Positions 16,452 through 25,122 of a stretch of 64,000 nucleotides of DNA are shown piece by piece (positions within the stretch are counted from its first letter, which is position 1; every line of letters starts with the position of its first letter). The stretch is from Clostridiales bacterium Firm_04 (GTDB lineage Bacteria; Bacillota; Clostridia; Oscillospirales; Ruminococcaceae). The position numbers and the translations under genes were made by a program. Below the pieces are notes generated by a model. That model saw only the letters and a list, made by a program, of their open reading frames with translations, did not search any database and was not told the origin of the DNA. The stretch is from positions 62,001 to 126,000 of the forward strand of contig LVAJ01000030.1 in assembly GCA_001603005.1 (NCBI GenBank), given 5' to 3'.

Positions 16452-18238
16452 TCGATCGGCTCGAAGTCCGAAGCGCCGTGCTTGCACAGCGGGCAGATGA
16501 AGTCTTCCGGCAGCGTTTCGCCCTCGTAGACATAGCCGCAGATCGTGCACACCCAGCCCTTTTTGCCGTCTGTCTGCGGCTTCGGCTTGACATGCTCCTG
16601 ATAGTAGGTGTAGGTCATGGTCTCCGCATTCGACACCACGCGCGCCTCTGTCACCGCGCAGATGAACATGCCGTGTGTGCCGAGATCGACATACTGCTCC
16701 ACCTTCAGCGAAAGCATCGCATTGATGTAATGCGGGAGCATCACAAGCCCGTTATCCGTGCGGATCGGCTGGCAGTCTGCGAACTTATCCGCATTTCTGC
16801 CGCTCTGGAAGCCGAAGTTCTCGAACACCTTGAACGGCGCTTCCGTGGACAGGCAGTTGACATTCATGATGCCGGTCTGCTTGATGATGTGGTGCGAATA
16901 GTTCTCCTTATTGATCGTGACGGCGATGCGGTTCGGCGTGTTCGTGACCTGCGTGACTGTATTGACGATCAGTCCGTTATCCTTCTGCCCGTCATTCGAG
17001 GTGACGACATAGAGACCGTAGCCGATCTTGAACAGCGCAGTCAGGTCATTCTTGTCCGCGGTGTCATTCTGCTGCGCAAGATATTCCTGACACATCTCGT
17101 CGGCAAGCGCCTTGATCTGCGCATTGCTCTCGTCATTCAGCGCCGATTTGATATGCACGGTGTTCTCTGCAAATGTGACATTCTTGCAGCCTTCGAGCAT
17201 CTTCTTCATGACCTTTTCCGCCTGCGGTGCCCACGAGCCGTTCTCGATGAAGCCGACGATGCGGTTCGAGAAATTGCGCTCGGTCAGCTCCTCGATGAAT
17301 GTGCGCATGAACGGGAAGATCTCCGCATTGTAGGTCGTGGTTGCGAGCACGATCTTGCCGTAGCGGAACGCATCCTCGACGCATTCTGCCATGTCCTCAC
17401 GGGCGAGGTCATTGAGCGCGACCTTCGGGCAGCCGTTTGCTTTCAGCTCATCCGCGAGCTTTTCGGCAGCGCGCTTCGTATTGCCGTAGACCGAGGTATA
17501 GAACACCGCAATGCCCTCTGTCTCGGTGCCGTAGGAAGACCATGTGTCATAGAGTCCGATGTAATAGCCGAGATTTTCGGTCAGAACCGGACCGTGCAGC
17601 GGGCAGATGATCTGAATATCCAGTCCGGCAGCCTTTTTCAGGACAGCCTGCACCTGTGCGCCGTATTTGCCGACAATGCCGAAGTAGTAGCGGCGGGCTT
17701 CGCATGCCCAGTCTTCTTCCACATCCAGCGCACCGAATTTGCCGAAGCCGTCTGCGGAAAAGAGCACCTTGTCCGTGCTGTCATAGGTGAACAGCACTTC
17801 CGGCCAGTGCACCATCGGCGCGCCGACAAAGGTCAGCGTATGCCTGCCGAGTTCGAGCGTATCCTTTTCCTTGACGATGATGCGGCGGTCGGCAAAATCC
17901 GTGCCGAAGAAGTTCTGCATCATCTGGAATGCCTTTGCAGAGGACACGATCTTCGCATCCTGATAGAGATTCATGAAGTTTGCGATGTTCGCGGAATGAT
18001 CCGGCTCCATATGCTGCACGATGAGATAATCCGGCTTTCTGCCGCCGAGTGCAGCCGCAAGATTGTCGAGCCATTCATGCGTAAAATTGCGGTCAACCGT
18101 ATCCATAACGGCAATCTTCTCATCCATGATGACATAGGAATTATACGCCATGCCGTTCGGGACGTCATACTGTCCCTCGAACAGGTCGATCTGATGATCG
18201 TTTACGCCGATATAGCGGATATCATTTGTAATGGTCAT
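16448..18238 (-). CDS. flavodiiron protein fused to flavin reductase and rubredoxin
   Basis: The 596-residue protein combines four modules. Residues 1-250 are a metallo-beta-lactamase-like diiron domain with HMEPDHSAN at about 76-84 supplying iron ligands. Residues about 255-400 are a flavodoxin domain (VFYTSVYGNTKRAAE). Then comes a flavin-reductase-like FMN domain (about 420-560), and a C-terminal rubredoxin with CTICGYVY and CPLCKHG. Such proteins reduce oxygen to water or nitric oxide to nitrous oxide in anaerobes; the fusion would carry electrons from NAD(P)H through flavin and rubredoxin to the diiron site in one chain. The ATG at 18238 has AAAGGAG upstream. Confidence 0.93.
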   Translation of the reverse strand: MTITNDIRYIGVNDHQIDLFEGQYDVPNGMAYNSYVIMDEKIAVMDTVDRNFTHEWLDNLAAALGGRKPDYLIVQHMEPDHSANIANFMNLYQDAKIVSSAKAFQMMQNFFGTDFADRRIIVKEKDTLELGRHTLTFVGAPMVHWPEVLFTYDSTDKVLFSADGFGKFGALDVEEDWACEARRYYFGIVGKYGAQVQAVLKKAAGLDIQIICPLHGPVLTENLGYYIGLYDTWSSYGTETEGIAVFYTSVYGNTKRAAEKLADELKANGCPKVALNDLAREDMAECVEDAFRYGKIVLATTTYNAEIFPFMRTFIEELTERNFSNRIVGFIENGSWAPQAEKVMKKMLEGCKNVTFAENTVHIKSALNDESNAQIKALADEMCQEYLAQQNDTADKNDLTALFKIGYGLYVVTSNDGQKDNGLIVNTVTQVTNTPNRIAVTINKENYSHHIIKQTGIMNVNCLSTEAPFKVFENFGFQSGRNADKFADCQPIRTDNGLVMLPHYINAMLSLKVEQYVDLGTHGMFICAVTEARVVSNAETMTYTYYQEHVKPKPQTDGKKGWVCTICGYVYEGETLPEDFICPLCKHGASDFEPIE

Positions 18239-18375
18239 TGGAATACTCCTTTGCAATAAAAAGATGAAACAGGTATTCGCTTCGCGGATGCAGCAATCTG
18301 TCAAAAAGGTACATTGTCCCTTGTGACGCCCAGTTTCAGAATCATTCGTTCATACGTGATTTTACAACAAATATC

Positions 18376-18480
18376 AAAATGGGATTCCAAAGGGATACAT
18401 CCCTTTGGCGGGTTTGGTGAGTTTGCTTGCAAACTCATAGCGAAGCGTGCGAGAGCCCATTATAAATCCGTCGGAGACAC
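18376..18480 (+). repeat. palindromic dispersed repeat, copy B (single unit)
   Basis: A single unit starts AAAATGGGATTCC, has the AAAGGGA...TCCCTTT hairpin, a GAGTTTGCTTGCAAACTC hairpin in place of the GGCGGAGCCC hairpin, and ends TAAATCCGTCGGAGACAC like copies A and C. It lies between two minus-strand genes. Confidence 0.8.
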
Positions 18481-18498
18481 CTCTATAATCCGTCCGCC

Positions 18499-19512
18499 TC
18501 AATTCGTTCCGTGGATGATCTCGCCGTCCTTCCAGATCAGCTCATTCGGGCACTTGCCGGTATCATGCAGCTGCACCATATTCTGCACCGTGGTTTCTGC
18601 AATATTCGACAGTGCTTCCTCGGTCAGGAACGCCTGATGCGAGGTCACAATGACATTCGGCATCGAGATCAGCCGCGCGAGAATATCGTCGCTGATGATA
18701 TGTCCGGAGAGATCCTCGTAGAAATACTCGGTTTCTTCCTCGTACACATCGAGGCAGGCTGCGCCGATCTGCCGCGCCTTGATGCCTTCCAGCAGGCATT
18801 CCGCGTCGATCAGTGCGCCGCGGGACGTATTGATGATGACGACACCCTTTTTCATCAGCTTGATCGTATCGCAGTTGATGAGATGCCGTGTCTCGTCCGT
18901 GAGCGGGCAGTGCAGCGAAACGATATCGCTGCGGGAAAGCAGTTCTTCCAGCGAAACATACTCAATGCCGGAATCCTTTGCGGGGAATTTGTCGTAGGCG
19001 ATCACATGCATGCCGAAGCCGCGGCAGATATCAATGAACACTCTGCCGATCTTTCCGGTGCCGACAACGCCGACCGTCTTGCCGTGCAGGTCAAAGCCGG
19101 TCATTCCGTTCAGCGAAAAATTGAAATCTCTTGTACGGATATAAGCCTTATGGATGCGGCGGACAGAGGTCAGCAGCAGCGCCATTGCATGCTCTGCGAC
19201 TGCATAGGGCGAATACGCCGGCACATGCGCCACGCGCAGACCGGAATTTGCCGCTGCTTTCAGATCGACATTGTTATAGCCTGCGCAGCGCAGTGCGACA
19301 TACCGGCACTCAAGGTCCGCAAGCTTTTCCAGCACATCCGCATCCAGTGTATCGTTGACGAATACACAGACGCCGTCGCAGTTGCGGGCAAGCTCCGCAG
19401 TATCCTCTGTCAGTCTGGTCTCATAGAACTTGAACTTGATGCCGTGCTCTGCGCCGCAGCGCTCAAAGGACGGCTTGTCATACGCTTTCGCGTCAAAAAA
19501 TGCAAATCTCAT
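18499..19512 (-). CDS. D-2-hydroxyacid dehydrogenase (D-lactate dehydrogenase-like)
   Basis: The 337-residue NAD-dependent enzyme should interconvert a 2-oxoacid and its D-2-hydroxyacid, most likely pyruvate and D-lactate. It shows the Rossmann motif VGVVGTGKIGRVF near residues 147-159, the catalytic Arg in RCAGYNNVD, NTSRGALIDAE, and the catalytic His in SHQAFLTEEAL near 295. These match the LdhA branch of the family. Length is normal. It probably serves fermentative NAD recycling; hydroxyisocaproate dehydrogenase is an alternative. Confidence 0.87.
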   Translation of the reverse strand: MRFAFFDAKAYDKPSFERCGAEHGIKFKFYETRLTEDTAELARNCDGVCVFVNDTLDADVLEKLADLECRYVALRCAGYNNVDLKAAANSGLRVAHVPAYSPYAVAEHAMALLLTSVRRIHKAYIRTRDFNFSLNGMTGFDLHGKTVGVVGTGKIGRVFIDICRGFGMHVIAYDKFPAKDSGIEYVSLEELLSRSDIVSLHCPLTDETRHLINCDTIKLMKKGVVIINTSRGALIDAECLLEGIKARQIGAACLDVYEEETEYFYEDLSGHIISDDILARLISMPNVIVTSHQAFLTEEALSNIAETTVQNMVQLHDTGKCPNELIWKDGEIIHGTN

Positions 19513-19622
19513 GTAATCTACTCCAATGGTTCTGAACGGAAAACAAAAGGGGTATGGGTGGGAGCGCCCGCAAGGGGACCGGTTCCCGCATCATACCCCG
19601 ATCGTGCTTGTGGTAATGCCTG

Positions 19623-19838
19623 TTAATTCAGGTTGACTGTCTCCAGCATGCTGCCGAGCTGATCGTAATATTTTTTCGATTCTGCCTCTGTATCAAACAG
19701 CATGTTGACAACGCTGTTGGTATTCTTGAATCCGACGCGGATCCCGTACTGGAGCTTCTGCGCATCCTCAACGGTGAAGCGCTTGACGAACGAAACGGAT
19801 TCCGAATCCACCATAGTATCTCTGACTTTCAAAAACAT
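19623..19838 (-). CDS. small uncharacterised protein, 71 residues
   Basis: The protein starts MFLKVRDTMVDSESVSFVKRF from the ATG at 19838, which has AAAGGAGG about eight bases upstream. It is a short alpha/beta-looking polypeptide with IRVGFKNTNSVVNMLFDTEAES. No signal peptide, membrane segment or metal motif is seen, and I do not recognise a family. It lies alone between the ldh-like and ABC ATPase genes. Confidence 0.65.
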   Translation of the reverse strand: MFLKVRDTMVDSESVSFVKRFTVEDAQKLQYGIRVGFKNTNSVVNMLFDTEAESKKYYDQLGSMLETVNLN

Positions 19839-19903
19839 AACGAATCCTCCTTTTGCATTCATGCCGGTTCCGGCATATTCAGAATAATTTTATGATACAC
19901 AAC

Positions 19904-19937
19904 AACCCGCCCTGCCGAAAAGCAGAACGGGCTGTTT
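19904..19937 (-). terminator. terminator after the ABC ATPase gene
   Basis: On the minus strand AGCCCGTTCTGC pairs with GCAGGGCGGGT around TTTTC, 15 bases past the stop of the ATPase gene. The T tract is weak; the plus strand reads GTTTTG after the stem, so it may act both ways. Confidence 0.6.
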
Positions 19938-19951
19938 TGTACGAACAAAAA

Positions 19952-21091
19952 TCAGTTGATGATCGTCTTTTCGGTTTCCTTGTCGAAAAGGTGAATCTTA
20001 TCGGCATCGAAGACAACATCAATTTCGTCCTGCGGACGTGCAGTAGACTTCGGCGAAACGCGGGCAGTCAGCTTGACGCCCTCGAAGTCGAGGTACAGAT
20101 AGGTCTCAGCACCCATCAGCTCGGTGATCTCAACATTGCACTTGACGATACCGGTCGTTGCGTTTGCAAGGTACTGCGGCTCATCGTGGACGTTCTCCGG
20201 ACGGATACCCATGATGACTTCCTTGTCGATGTAGTGCTCGAGATCCGGAGTCACCTTGCTCTGCGGCAGCTCGACCTCAGAGGTAACGCCTCTGTAATTC
20301 TTGGTATCCTGCGAACCGAACACGACAACATACTTGCCGTCGCGGTAGGTCAGAACAGCGTCGATGAAGTTCATCTGCGGAGAACCGAGGAAGCCTGCAA
20401 CGAACTTGTTGCACGGTGTCTCATAGAGGTTCTGCGGAGAGTCGATCTGCTGCACATAGCCGCCCTTCATGACCACGATGCGGTCGCCCATGGTCATAGC
20501 CTCGGTCTGGTCATGCGTAACATAGATGAAGGTGGTGCCGAGACGCTTATGAAGCAGGGAGATCTCGGTTCTCATCTGTGCACGGAGCTTTGCGTCCAGG
20601 TTGGACAGCGGCTCGTCGAGCAGGAAGACCTGCGGATTACGGACGATTGCACGGCCGAGCGCCACACGCTGACGCTGACCGCCGGACATTGCCTTCGGCT
20701 TACGGTTGAGCAGCGGCGTCAGGTCGAGGATTCTTGCAGCCTCCTCAACCTTGCGTGCGATCTCATCCTTCGGCACCTTGCGGAGCTTCAGACCGAATGC
20801 CATGTTATCAAAAACCGTCATATGCGGATAAAGAGCGTAGTTCTGGAACACCATTGCGATATCGCGGTCCTTCGGGGCAATATCATTCACCAGACGGTCG
20901 CCGATGTAGAGCTCACCCTCGGAGATCTCCTCCAGACCTGCGATCATACGCAGCGTGGTAGACTTACCGCAGCCGGACGGGCCGACCAGAACAATAAATT
21001 CCTTGTCGCGGATTTCGAGGTTCACATCGGATACAGCGACAACGCCGCCGGGATACTTCTTGTAGATACCCCGCAAAGACAAACTTGCCAT
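19952..21091 (-). CDS. ugpC: carbohydrate ABC transporter ATPase (MsmK/UgpC type)
   Basis: The 379-residue ATPase has Walker [10 protein letters not shown] near residues 38-46, signature LSGG-like [14 protein letters not shown], Walker [17 protein letters not shown] and a C-terminal TOBE/MalK-type regulatory region ([13 protein letters not shown] and [14 protein letters not shown]). Such proteins energise several sugar importers and are often encoded away from the permeases, as here. ATG 21091 is chosen because AGGAGG lies eight bases upstream; the in-frame ATG two codons earlier is too close. The sugar is unknown. The symbol marks the family only. Confidence 0.9.
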   Translation of the reverse strand: MASLSLRGIYKKYPGGVVAVSDVNLEIRDKEFIVLVGPSGCGKSTTLRMIAGLEEISEGELYIGDRLVNDIAPKDRDIAMVFQNYALYPHMTVFDNMAFGLKLRKVPKDEIARKVEEAARILDLTPLLNRKPKAMSGGQRQRVALGRAIVRNPQVFLLDEPLSNLDAKLRAQMRTEISLLHKRLGTTFIYVTHDQTEAMTMGDRIVVMKGGYVQQIDSPQNLYETPCNKFVAGFLGSPQMNFIDAVLTYRDGKYVVVFGSQDTKNYRGVTSEVELPQSKVTPDLEHYIDKEVIMGIRPENVHDEPQYLANATTGIVKCNVEITELMGAETYLYLDFEGVKLTARVSPKSTARPQDEIDVVFDADKIHLFDKETEKTIIN

Positions 21092-21267
21092 TCTCATGTC
21101 CTCCTGTTGATCATCAAAATTTATCCATGCAGAGCCGGCAGACCGGACGGACGATCCGGAATGTCTCATCCTGCAAGTATGCGCCTGACCGCATACATAA
21201 TGAAACAAAGTTTCGGTGCGGCGAAGCTCCGGAACGACACCGGAAACTCCATAATACCGCTGATACA

Positions 21268-21296
21268 ATCATACCAGATTTTCCGCGTCCGGTCAA
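21268..21296 (-). promoter_or_regulatory. sigma-A promoter of the ABC ATPase gene
   Basis: TTGACC and TATGAT separated by 17 bases on the minus strand, about 175 bases before the start. The long leader shows no riboswitch I can recognise. Confidence 0.6.
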
Positions 21297-21314
21297 GGTT
21301 ATTATTGACCAAAC

Positions 21315-22094
21315 TTAAAAGGAATCATTTATCCAATATGACGAATAATACGCAGCGCAAAATGCGCAGGCATCTGAAATATCTGATTTTTTCAACGCAG
21401 ATTCCACATCTTTGTTGAAAATTGGCAAATAGCATTTTTGCGGCAAATCCGGCGGCAATTGCAGGGTTCCGATCTGGAACCGGAGCAGTTTTTCAACATG
21501 ATTGCCGACGGCTGCGAACATGCGCCGCACCTGATGATATTTCCCCTCATGCAACTCCAGAACCGCGAGTCTGCTGCCGATCGCGGCACATTCCGCAGGC
21601 TGGCACTGCAAGTCCGCATCGCCCTCGCGCAGCAGGATCCCGTTCCGGAAAGCCGCCGGATAATCCGGCTTGAACGGATCGCGGAGCTGTGCAAGATAAT
21701 ACTTTGCGACATGGTGCTTCGGAGAGATCATGGTATGTGCCGTGCCGCCGTCATCGGTGATGAGCAGCATGCCGGCAGTGTCCTTATCGAGTCTGCCGCA
21801 CGGTGCGAGCCGCGGCAGGCGGTCCTCCGGTTTCAGCAGATCGAGCACGGTTTTCTGCTTCGGATCGCGGGCGGCTGTGATGACGCCCTCCGGTTTATGG
21901 AGCAGGAACCAGTGAAATTCGCTGTATATGACAGGATTTCCGCGCAGTGTCACCGCATCGGTCTCCGCATGGACGGCGGTATCCGGTTTGCGGACTGCTG
22001 CGCCGTTGACCGTCACGGCACCGCTGCGGATCAGTGCATCCGCTTCTTTGCGGGAAAGTGCGGTCTGTCCGGTCAAAAAGCGGTCGAGTCGCAT
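21315..22094 (-). CDS. RsuA-family pseudouridine synthase
   Basis: The 259-residue enzyme isomerises uridine in ribosomal RNA. It has an N-terminal S4 domain (MRLDRFLTGQTALSRKEADALIRSGAVTVNG) and the catalytic CGRLDKDTAGMLLITDDG near residues 100-117, where the Asp is the nucleophile. KYHQVRRMFAAVGNHVEKLLR is typical of RsuA/RluB-type enzymes. The ATG at 22094 has GGAGG upstream and starts exactly at the S4 domain. Whether it modifies 16S or 23S rRNA is not decided by sequence alone. Confidence 0.92.
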   Translation of the reverse strand: MRLDRFLTGQTALSRKEADALIRSGAVTVNGAAVRKPDTAVHAETDAVTLRGNPVIYSEFHWFLLHKPEGVITAARDPKQKTVLDLLKPEDRLPRLAPCGRLDKDTAGMLLITDDGGTAHTMISPKHHVAKYYLAQLRDPFKPDYPAAFRNGILLREGDADLQCQPAECAAIGSRLAVLELHEGKYHQVRRMFAAVGNHVEKLLRFQIGTLQLPPDLPQKCYLPIFNKDVESALKKSDISDACAFCAAYYSSYWINDSF

Positions 22095-22161
22095 ATCTGC
22101 TGAACCTCCGCGTTCTGATTTTCCCGCATGCGGCATAGAATGCAGCAGGGGAGTGATAATT

Positions 22162-22596
22162 ATGTGCAAGCAGCCGAACAAGCCGTTTCTCCGCATCGGT
22201 ACGGCGCTGGCGCTGCTGCTTCTGCTCACGGGGCTGTTTCTGCTCCGGAGCCGGCAGTCTGCCGCCTTGCCGAAAGAGGAGATCCTTCTTGCAGATGCGC
22301 AGTCACGGGAAGCGTGGCTGAACCTCTGCGGCTGGTGCGTCGGTGCACCGGAAGTCAGTGAGACATGCGTCCCGTCGGAATGGAAAACGCCGGCGGGGCA
22401 GTGCTGGCTCCGGCTCCAGCATCAGCAGGGCTTTTCGCCGGAGCAGTATGCCGGCAGCCATGCTGTGCGGTATGTGTATCCGGCAGAGAATGCAGCGGCG
22501 GAAAACTGCCGTGCCGAGCTGCTGCTCTGCGGGGATGTGCTGATCGGGGCACAGGTCTACGACGCAGAAACGCAGCTTATGCGTCCTGTCCGCTGA
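22162..22596 (+). CDS. DUF4830-like exported protein
   Basis: The 144-residue protein has an N-terminal membrane anchor (IGTALALLLLLTGLFLLRS, residues about 11-29) and a globular part with WLNLCGWCVG, LQHQQGFSPEQYAG and AELLLCGDVLIGAQV, matching the layout of DUF4830. It is probably held outside the membrane. It is divergent from rsuA (68 bases) and overlaps nrdR tail to tail by 20 bases. Function unknown. Confidence 0.72.
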   Translation: MCKQPNKPFLRIGTALALLLLLTGLFLLRSRQSAALPKEEILLADAQSREAWLNLCGWCVGAPEVSETCVPSEWKTPAGQCWLRLQHQQGFSPEQYAGSHAVRYVYPAENAAAENCRAELLLCGDVLIGAQVYDAETQLMRPVR

Positions 22597-23053
22597 CCGG
22601 ATTTTCGGAACGCTCCTGCATTTCGCTGATGATGCGGACAAAATCCGCGGCATCCGAAAAGCGCAGATAGACCGATGCGAACCGGACATATGCGACCGGA
22701 TCAATATTCATCAGCCGTTCCATAACCATACTGCCGATCCGGTCGGGCGAAACGGTCGAGACCATTTCATTTGCAAGCTCGGCTTCAATTTCATCGACCA
22801 GCGCATTGACCTGCTCCATTTTGACAGGCCGCTTCTTGATCGAATTGTAAATGCCGCCCATGAGCTTGTTCCGGTTGAACGGCTCAAAGGAGCCGTCGCG
22901 CTTGGCGACCATGAGCAAGGGCCGCTCGACGCTTTCAAAGGTCGTGAAGCGCTTGCCGCATTTTGTGCAGCATCTGCGGCGTTTTTTCTTTCCTTCCACA
23001 GAGCGCGAATCGACAACCTTCGTATCCTCCTCGCCGCAAAACGGACAACGCAT
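22577..23053 (-). CDS. nrdR: transcriptional repressor NrdR
   Basis: NrdR represses ribonucleotide reductase genes according to ATP/dATP levels. The 158-residue protein starts MRCPFCGEEDTKVVDSR, followed by CCTKCGKRFTTFE, giving the four cysteines of its zinc ribbon, and then an ATP-cone domain (LLMVAKRDGSFEPFNRNKL onward). Length is typical. The ATG at 23053 is chosen over an in-frame GTG three codons earlier because AAAGGGG is correctly spaced and the protein family begins MRCP. Confidence 0.97.
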   Translation of the reverse strand: MRCPFCGEEDTKVVDSRSVEGKKKRRRCCTKCGKRFTTFESVERPLLMVAKRDGSFEPFNRNKLMGGIYNSIKKRPVKMEQVNALVDEIEAELANEMVSTVSPDRIGSMVMERLMNIDPVAYVRFASVYLRFSDAADFVRIISEMQERSENPVSGQDA

Positions 23054-23123
23054 AGAGGACACCCCTTTCTGTTTTGTTCTCCTGTATTTTGTTTTTCTCT
23101 CTTTTTATATGATCAAAAATCTC

Positions 23124-23918
23124 TTATTTGCGGTCATTTTGCGCAGCAGTCAGCCGGCAGAGCCTCTGCCAGTCCTCTGCAAGCTCCGCCGTGCTGCCGA
23201 ACGCCTCACGGTAAAGCTCCAGCGTCACGGCGCCGTCAAATCCCTGCGCCTTCAATGCAGAAAGAAACGGCGGGATCTGAAAGCGTCCTTTTCCGATGCG
23301 CAGGCAGTCGCCGAGCGCACCGTGGTCGCTGATATGCACATGCACGATATTTTTCCCGACGGCACGCACCGCCTCGGTAATATCCATGCCGGCGCGCACA
23401 GCCTGTTTGGTATCAAATGTGAGCTTCGCCTCATCGCCCAGTATGCGGCAAAATTCCCGCAGAAAGCGCAGGCTCTGGCTCTCGTATTTATGCACATTCT
23501 CCTGCGTGACGGTCACGCCGAAGGGCTTTGCCGCCTCGCAGAGCAGATGAAACCGCTCGCAGTAGATCTCCGGCGGAACCCTGCCGGGATTGGCGCCGTG
23601 CAGGATATAATATTCCGCACCGATCCGCTGCATCAGCTCGAACACATGCTTTGCTTCATCCAGAAAATCCGAGCAGCGGCGCGGATAATTGGAAAAGAGC
23701 ATGAAGCCCTCCTCCGGCGCTGTCCACGGATGCACCGACACGCAGCGGATGCCGAACCGTTTCAGCAGCGCATGCAGATCGCCGGCAAAGACCGGTCTGC
23801 ACTCCGAGGGTGCATTCAGAAATATTTCCACATTCTGGATGCCGTGCAGGCAAAGGTCATAGAGCGCATCCTCTGTCGGCTTCGGGAACAGGCATGCGGT
23901 TGAAACAGCTGCGATCAT
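23124..23918 (-). CDS. sugar phosphate isomerase/epimerase-like TIM barrel
   Basis: The 264-residue protein belongs to the xylose isomerase-like TIM barrel superfamily (AP endonuclease family 2 fold). Features are CVSVHPWTAPEEG, YYILHGANPG, VTVTQENVHKYESQS, LTFDTKQAVRAG and IVHVHISDHGALGDCLRIGKG, with His, Glu and Asp residues placed as in the metal site of this family. Members include inosose, tagatose and hydroxypyruvate isomerases and endonuclease IV; the substrate is not determined. It is transcribed separately from secDF. Confidence 0.8.
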   Translation of the reverse strand: MIAAVSTACLFPKPTEDALYDLCLHGIQNVEIFLNAPSECRPVFAGDLHALLKRFGIRCVSVHPWTAPEEGFMLFSNYPRRCSDFLDEAKHVFELMQRIGAEYYILHGANPGRVPPEIYCERFHLLCEAAKPFGVTVTQENVHKYESQSLRFLREFCRILGDEAKLTFDTKQAVRAGMDITEAVRAVGKNIVHVHISDHGALGDCLRIGKGRFQIPPFLSALKAQGFDGAVTLELYREAFGSTAELAEDWQRLCRLTAAQNDRK

Positions 23919-23994
23919 GATAAGTTCTCCGTTTGAAAATCTGTCCTGCGGATTTCTGTATCATTCAACGATATTCGTCTGATTATACAACCGT

Positions 23995-24035
23995 ATTATA
24001 ACACGAAGCACCCTGCAAACGCAAGGTGCTTCGTT
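23995..24035 (-). promoter_or_regulatory. promoter overlapping a hairpin between secF and the TIM-barrel gene
   Basis: TTGCGT and TATAAT are 18 bases apart on the minus strand, 77 bases before the start. The -35 lies inside an inverted repeat CGAAGCACC...GGTGCTTCG, which could end secF transcription but lacks a T run. Confidence 0.45.
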
Positions 24036-24123
24036 GATTTTCAGGAAATCCCACAACCGCGGGGAAGTTTCCGGATTATTTTTTGTTTTACTCTATGCAT
24101 ATTTCAGCACAGCACGCAGCGGA

Positions 24124-25122
24124 TCACTCCTCTGCGGAAGCAGCCGGCTTCTTTGCACGCATCTTCCATGCCGTCCAGAGCATCGGTGCAAGGCACAGCG
24201 AGGAATAGCATCCGGAGATCATACCGACCGTCATCGGGATGCTGAAACGCATGATCGAATTGACGTTGTTGACCAGTGCAAGGATCGTGACGATCAGCAT
24301 TGCGGTGATCGTGGTGATCGAAGTACGGATCGTTCTGCGCATGGTCTGGCTCAGCGAGATGTTGACCAGCTCCGGCAGCTTGGTGGTTGCCGGCAGAAGC
24401 GACTGATTCTCACGGATACGGTCGTAGATGACGATTGTATCGTTGACGGAGTAACCGAGGATCGTCAGGATAACTGCCATGAAGTTCGAGTCGATCTCGA
24501 AGCGGCAGAGCACGAAGGTACCGAATACGATGACAAGGTCATGTAGCAGTGCGACGACTGCGAAGATACCTGCGCTCCAGCCGGAAATGCGCTTGAATCT
24601 CCACGAGATGTAGAGGATCAGAACGACCGATGCAAAGATCGCTGCAACGGAGCACTTCAGCAGGAAGCGCTTACCGGATTTTGCAGCAACGTCGTTTGTT
24701 TCGAGCGACTGAATGCCTGCATCCGGATACTTCTCCTGCAGCTTTTCGAGCATGGTATCCTGCATCTCGGAAGTGAATGCCTGCTTCATGCTGAACGACA
24801 GCGTGAAGGTCTTTTCCTTTTCGCCGGTAAAGGTCTCACCGGTCTGGACATTGACTGCCGTGCCGAGATAATCCTTTGCGAGCGATGCGATATCGTTCTC
24901 GCTGACACTGCCGGTATAGCTGTATGTCGCGAGCGTACCGCCCTTGAACTCAATGGAAATATGTACGCCGAAGATGATGCAGAACAGCAGCACGAGCACC
25001 ATCATGATCGACGAAAGCGTGAAGAACGCCTTGCGGTGACCGTAGAAATCACGAACCTTGACCTGCTCAATGATCGACTGGATGTTTGTATTGGTCTTGT
25101 TTTTCTTGTTTGACTTACTCAT
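24124..25122 (-). CDS. secF: protein translocase subunit SecF
   Basis: SecF works with SecD to drive protein export using the proton gradient. The 332 residues have six membrane helices in the typical layout and the motifs ISIEFKGGTLATYSYTG, LGYSVNDTIVIYDRIREN and MRRTIRTSITTITAML. Its start overlaps the secD stop by four bases (ATGA), showing translational coupling. Length is normal. Confidence 0.97.
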   Translation of the reverse strand: MSKSNKKNKTNTNIQSIIEQVKVRDFYGHRKAFFTLSSIMMVLVLLFCIIFGVHISIEFKGGTLATYSYTGSVSENDIASLAKDYLGTAVNVQTGETFTGEKEKTFTLSFSMKQAFTSEMQDTMLEKLQEKYPDAGIQSLETNDVAAKSGKRFLLKCSVAAIFASVVLILYISWRFKRISGWSAGIFAVVALLHDLVIVFGTFVLCRFEIDSNFMAVILTILGYSVNDTIVIYDRIRENQSLLPATTKLPELVNISLSQTMRRTIRTSITTITAMLIVTILALVNNVNSIMRFSIPMTVGMISGCYSSLCLAPMLWTAWKMRAKKPAASAEE

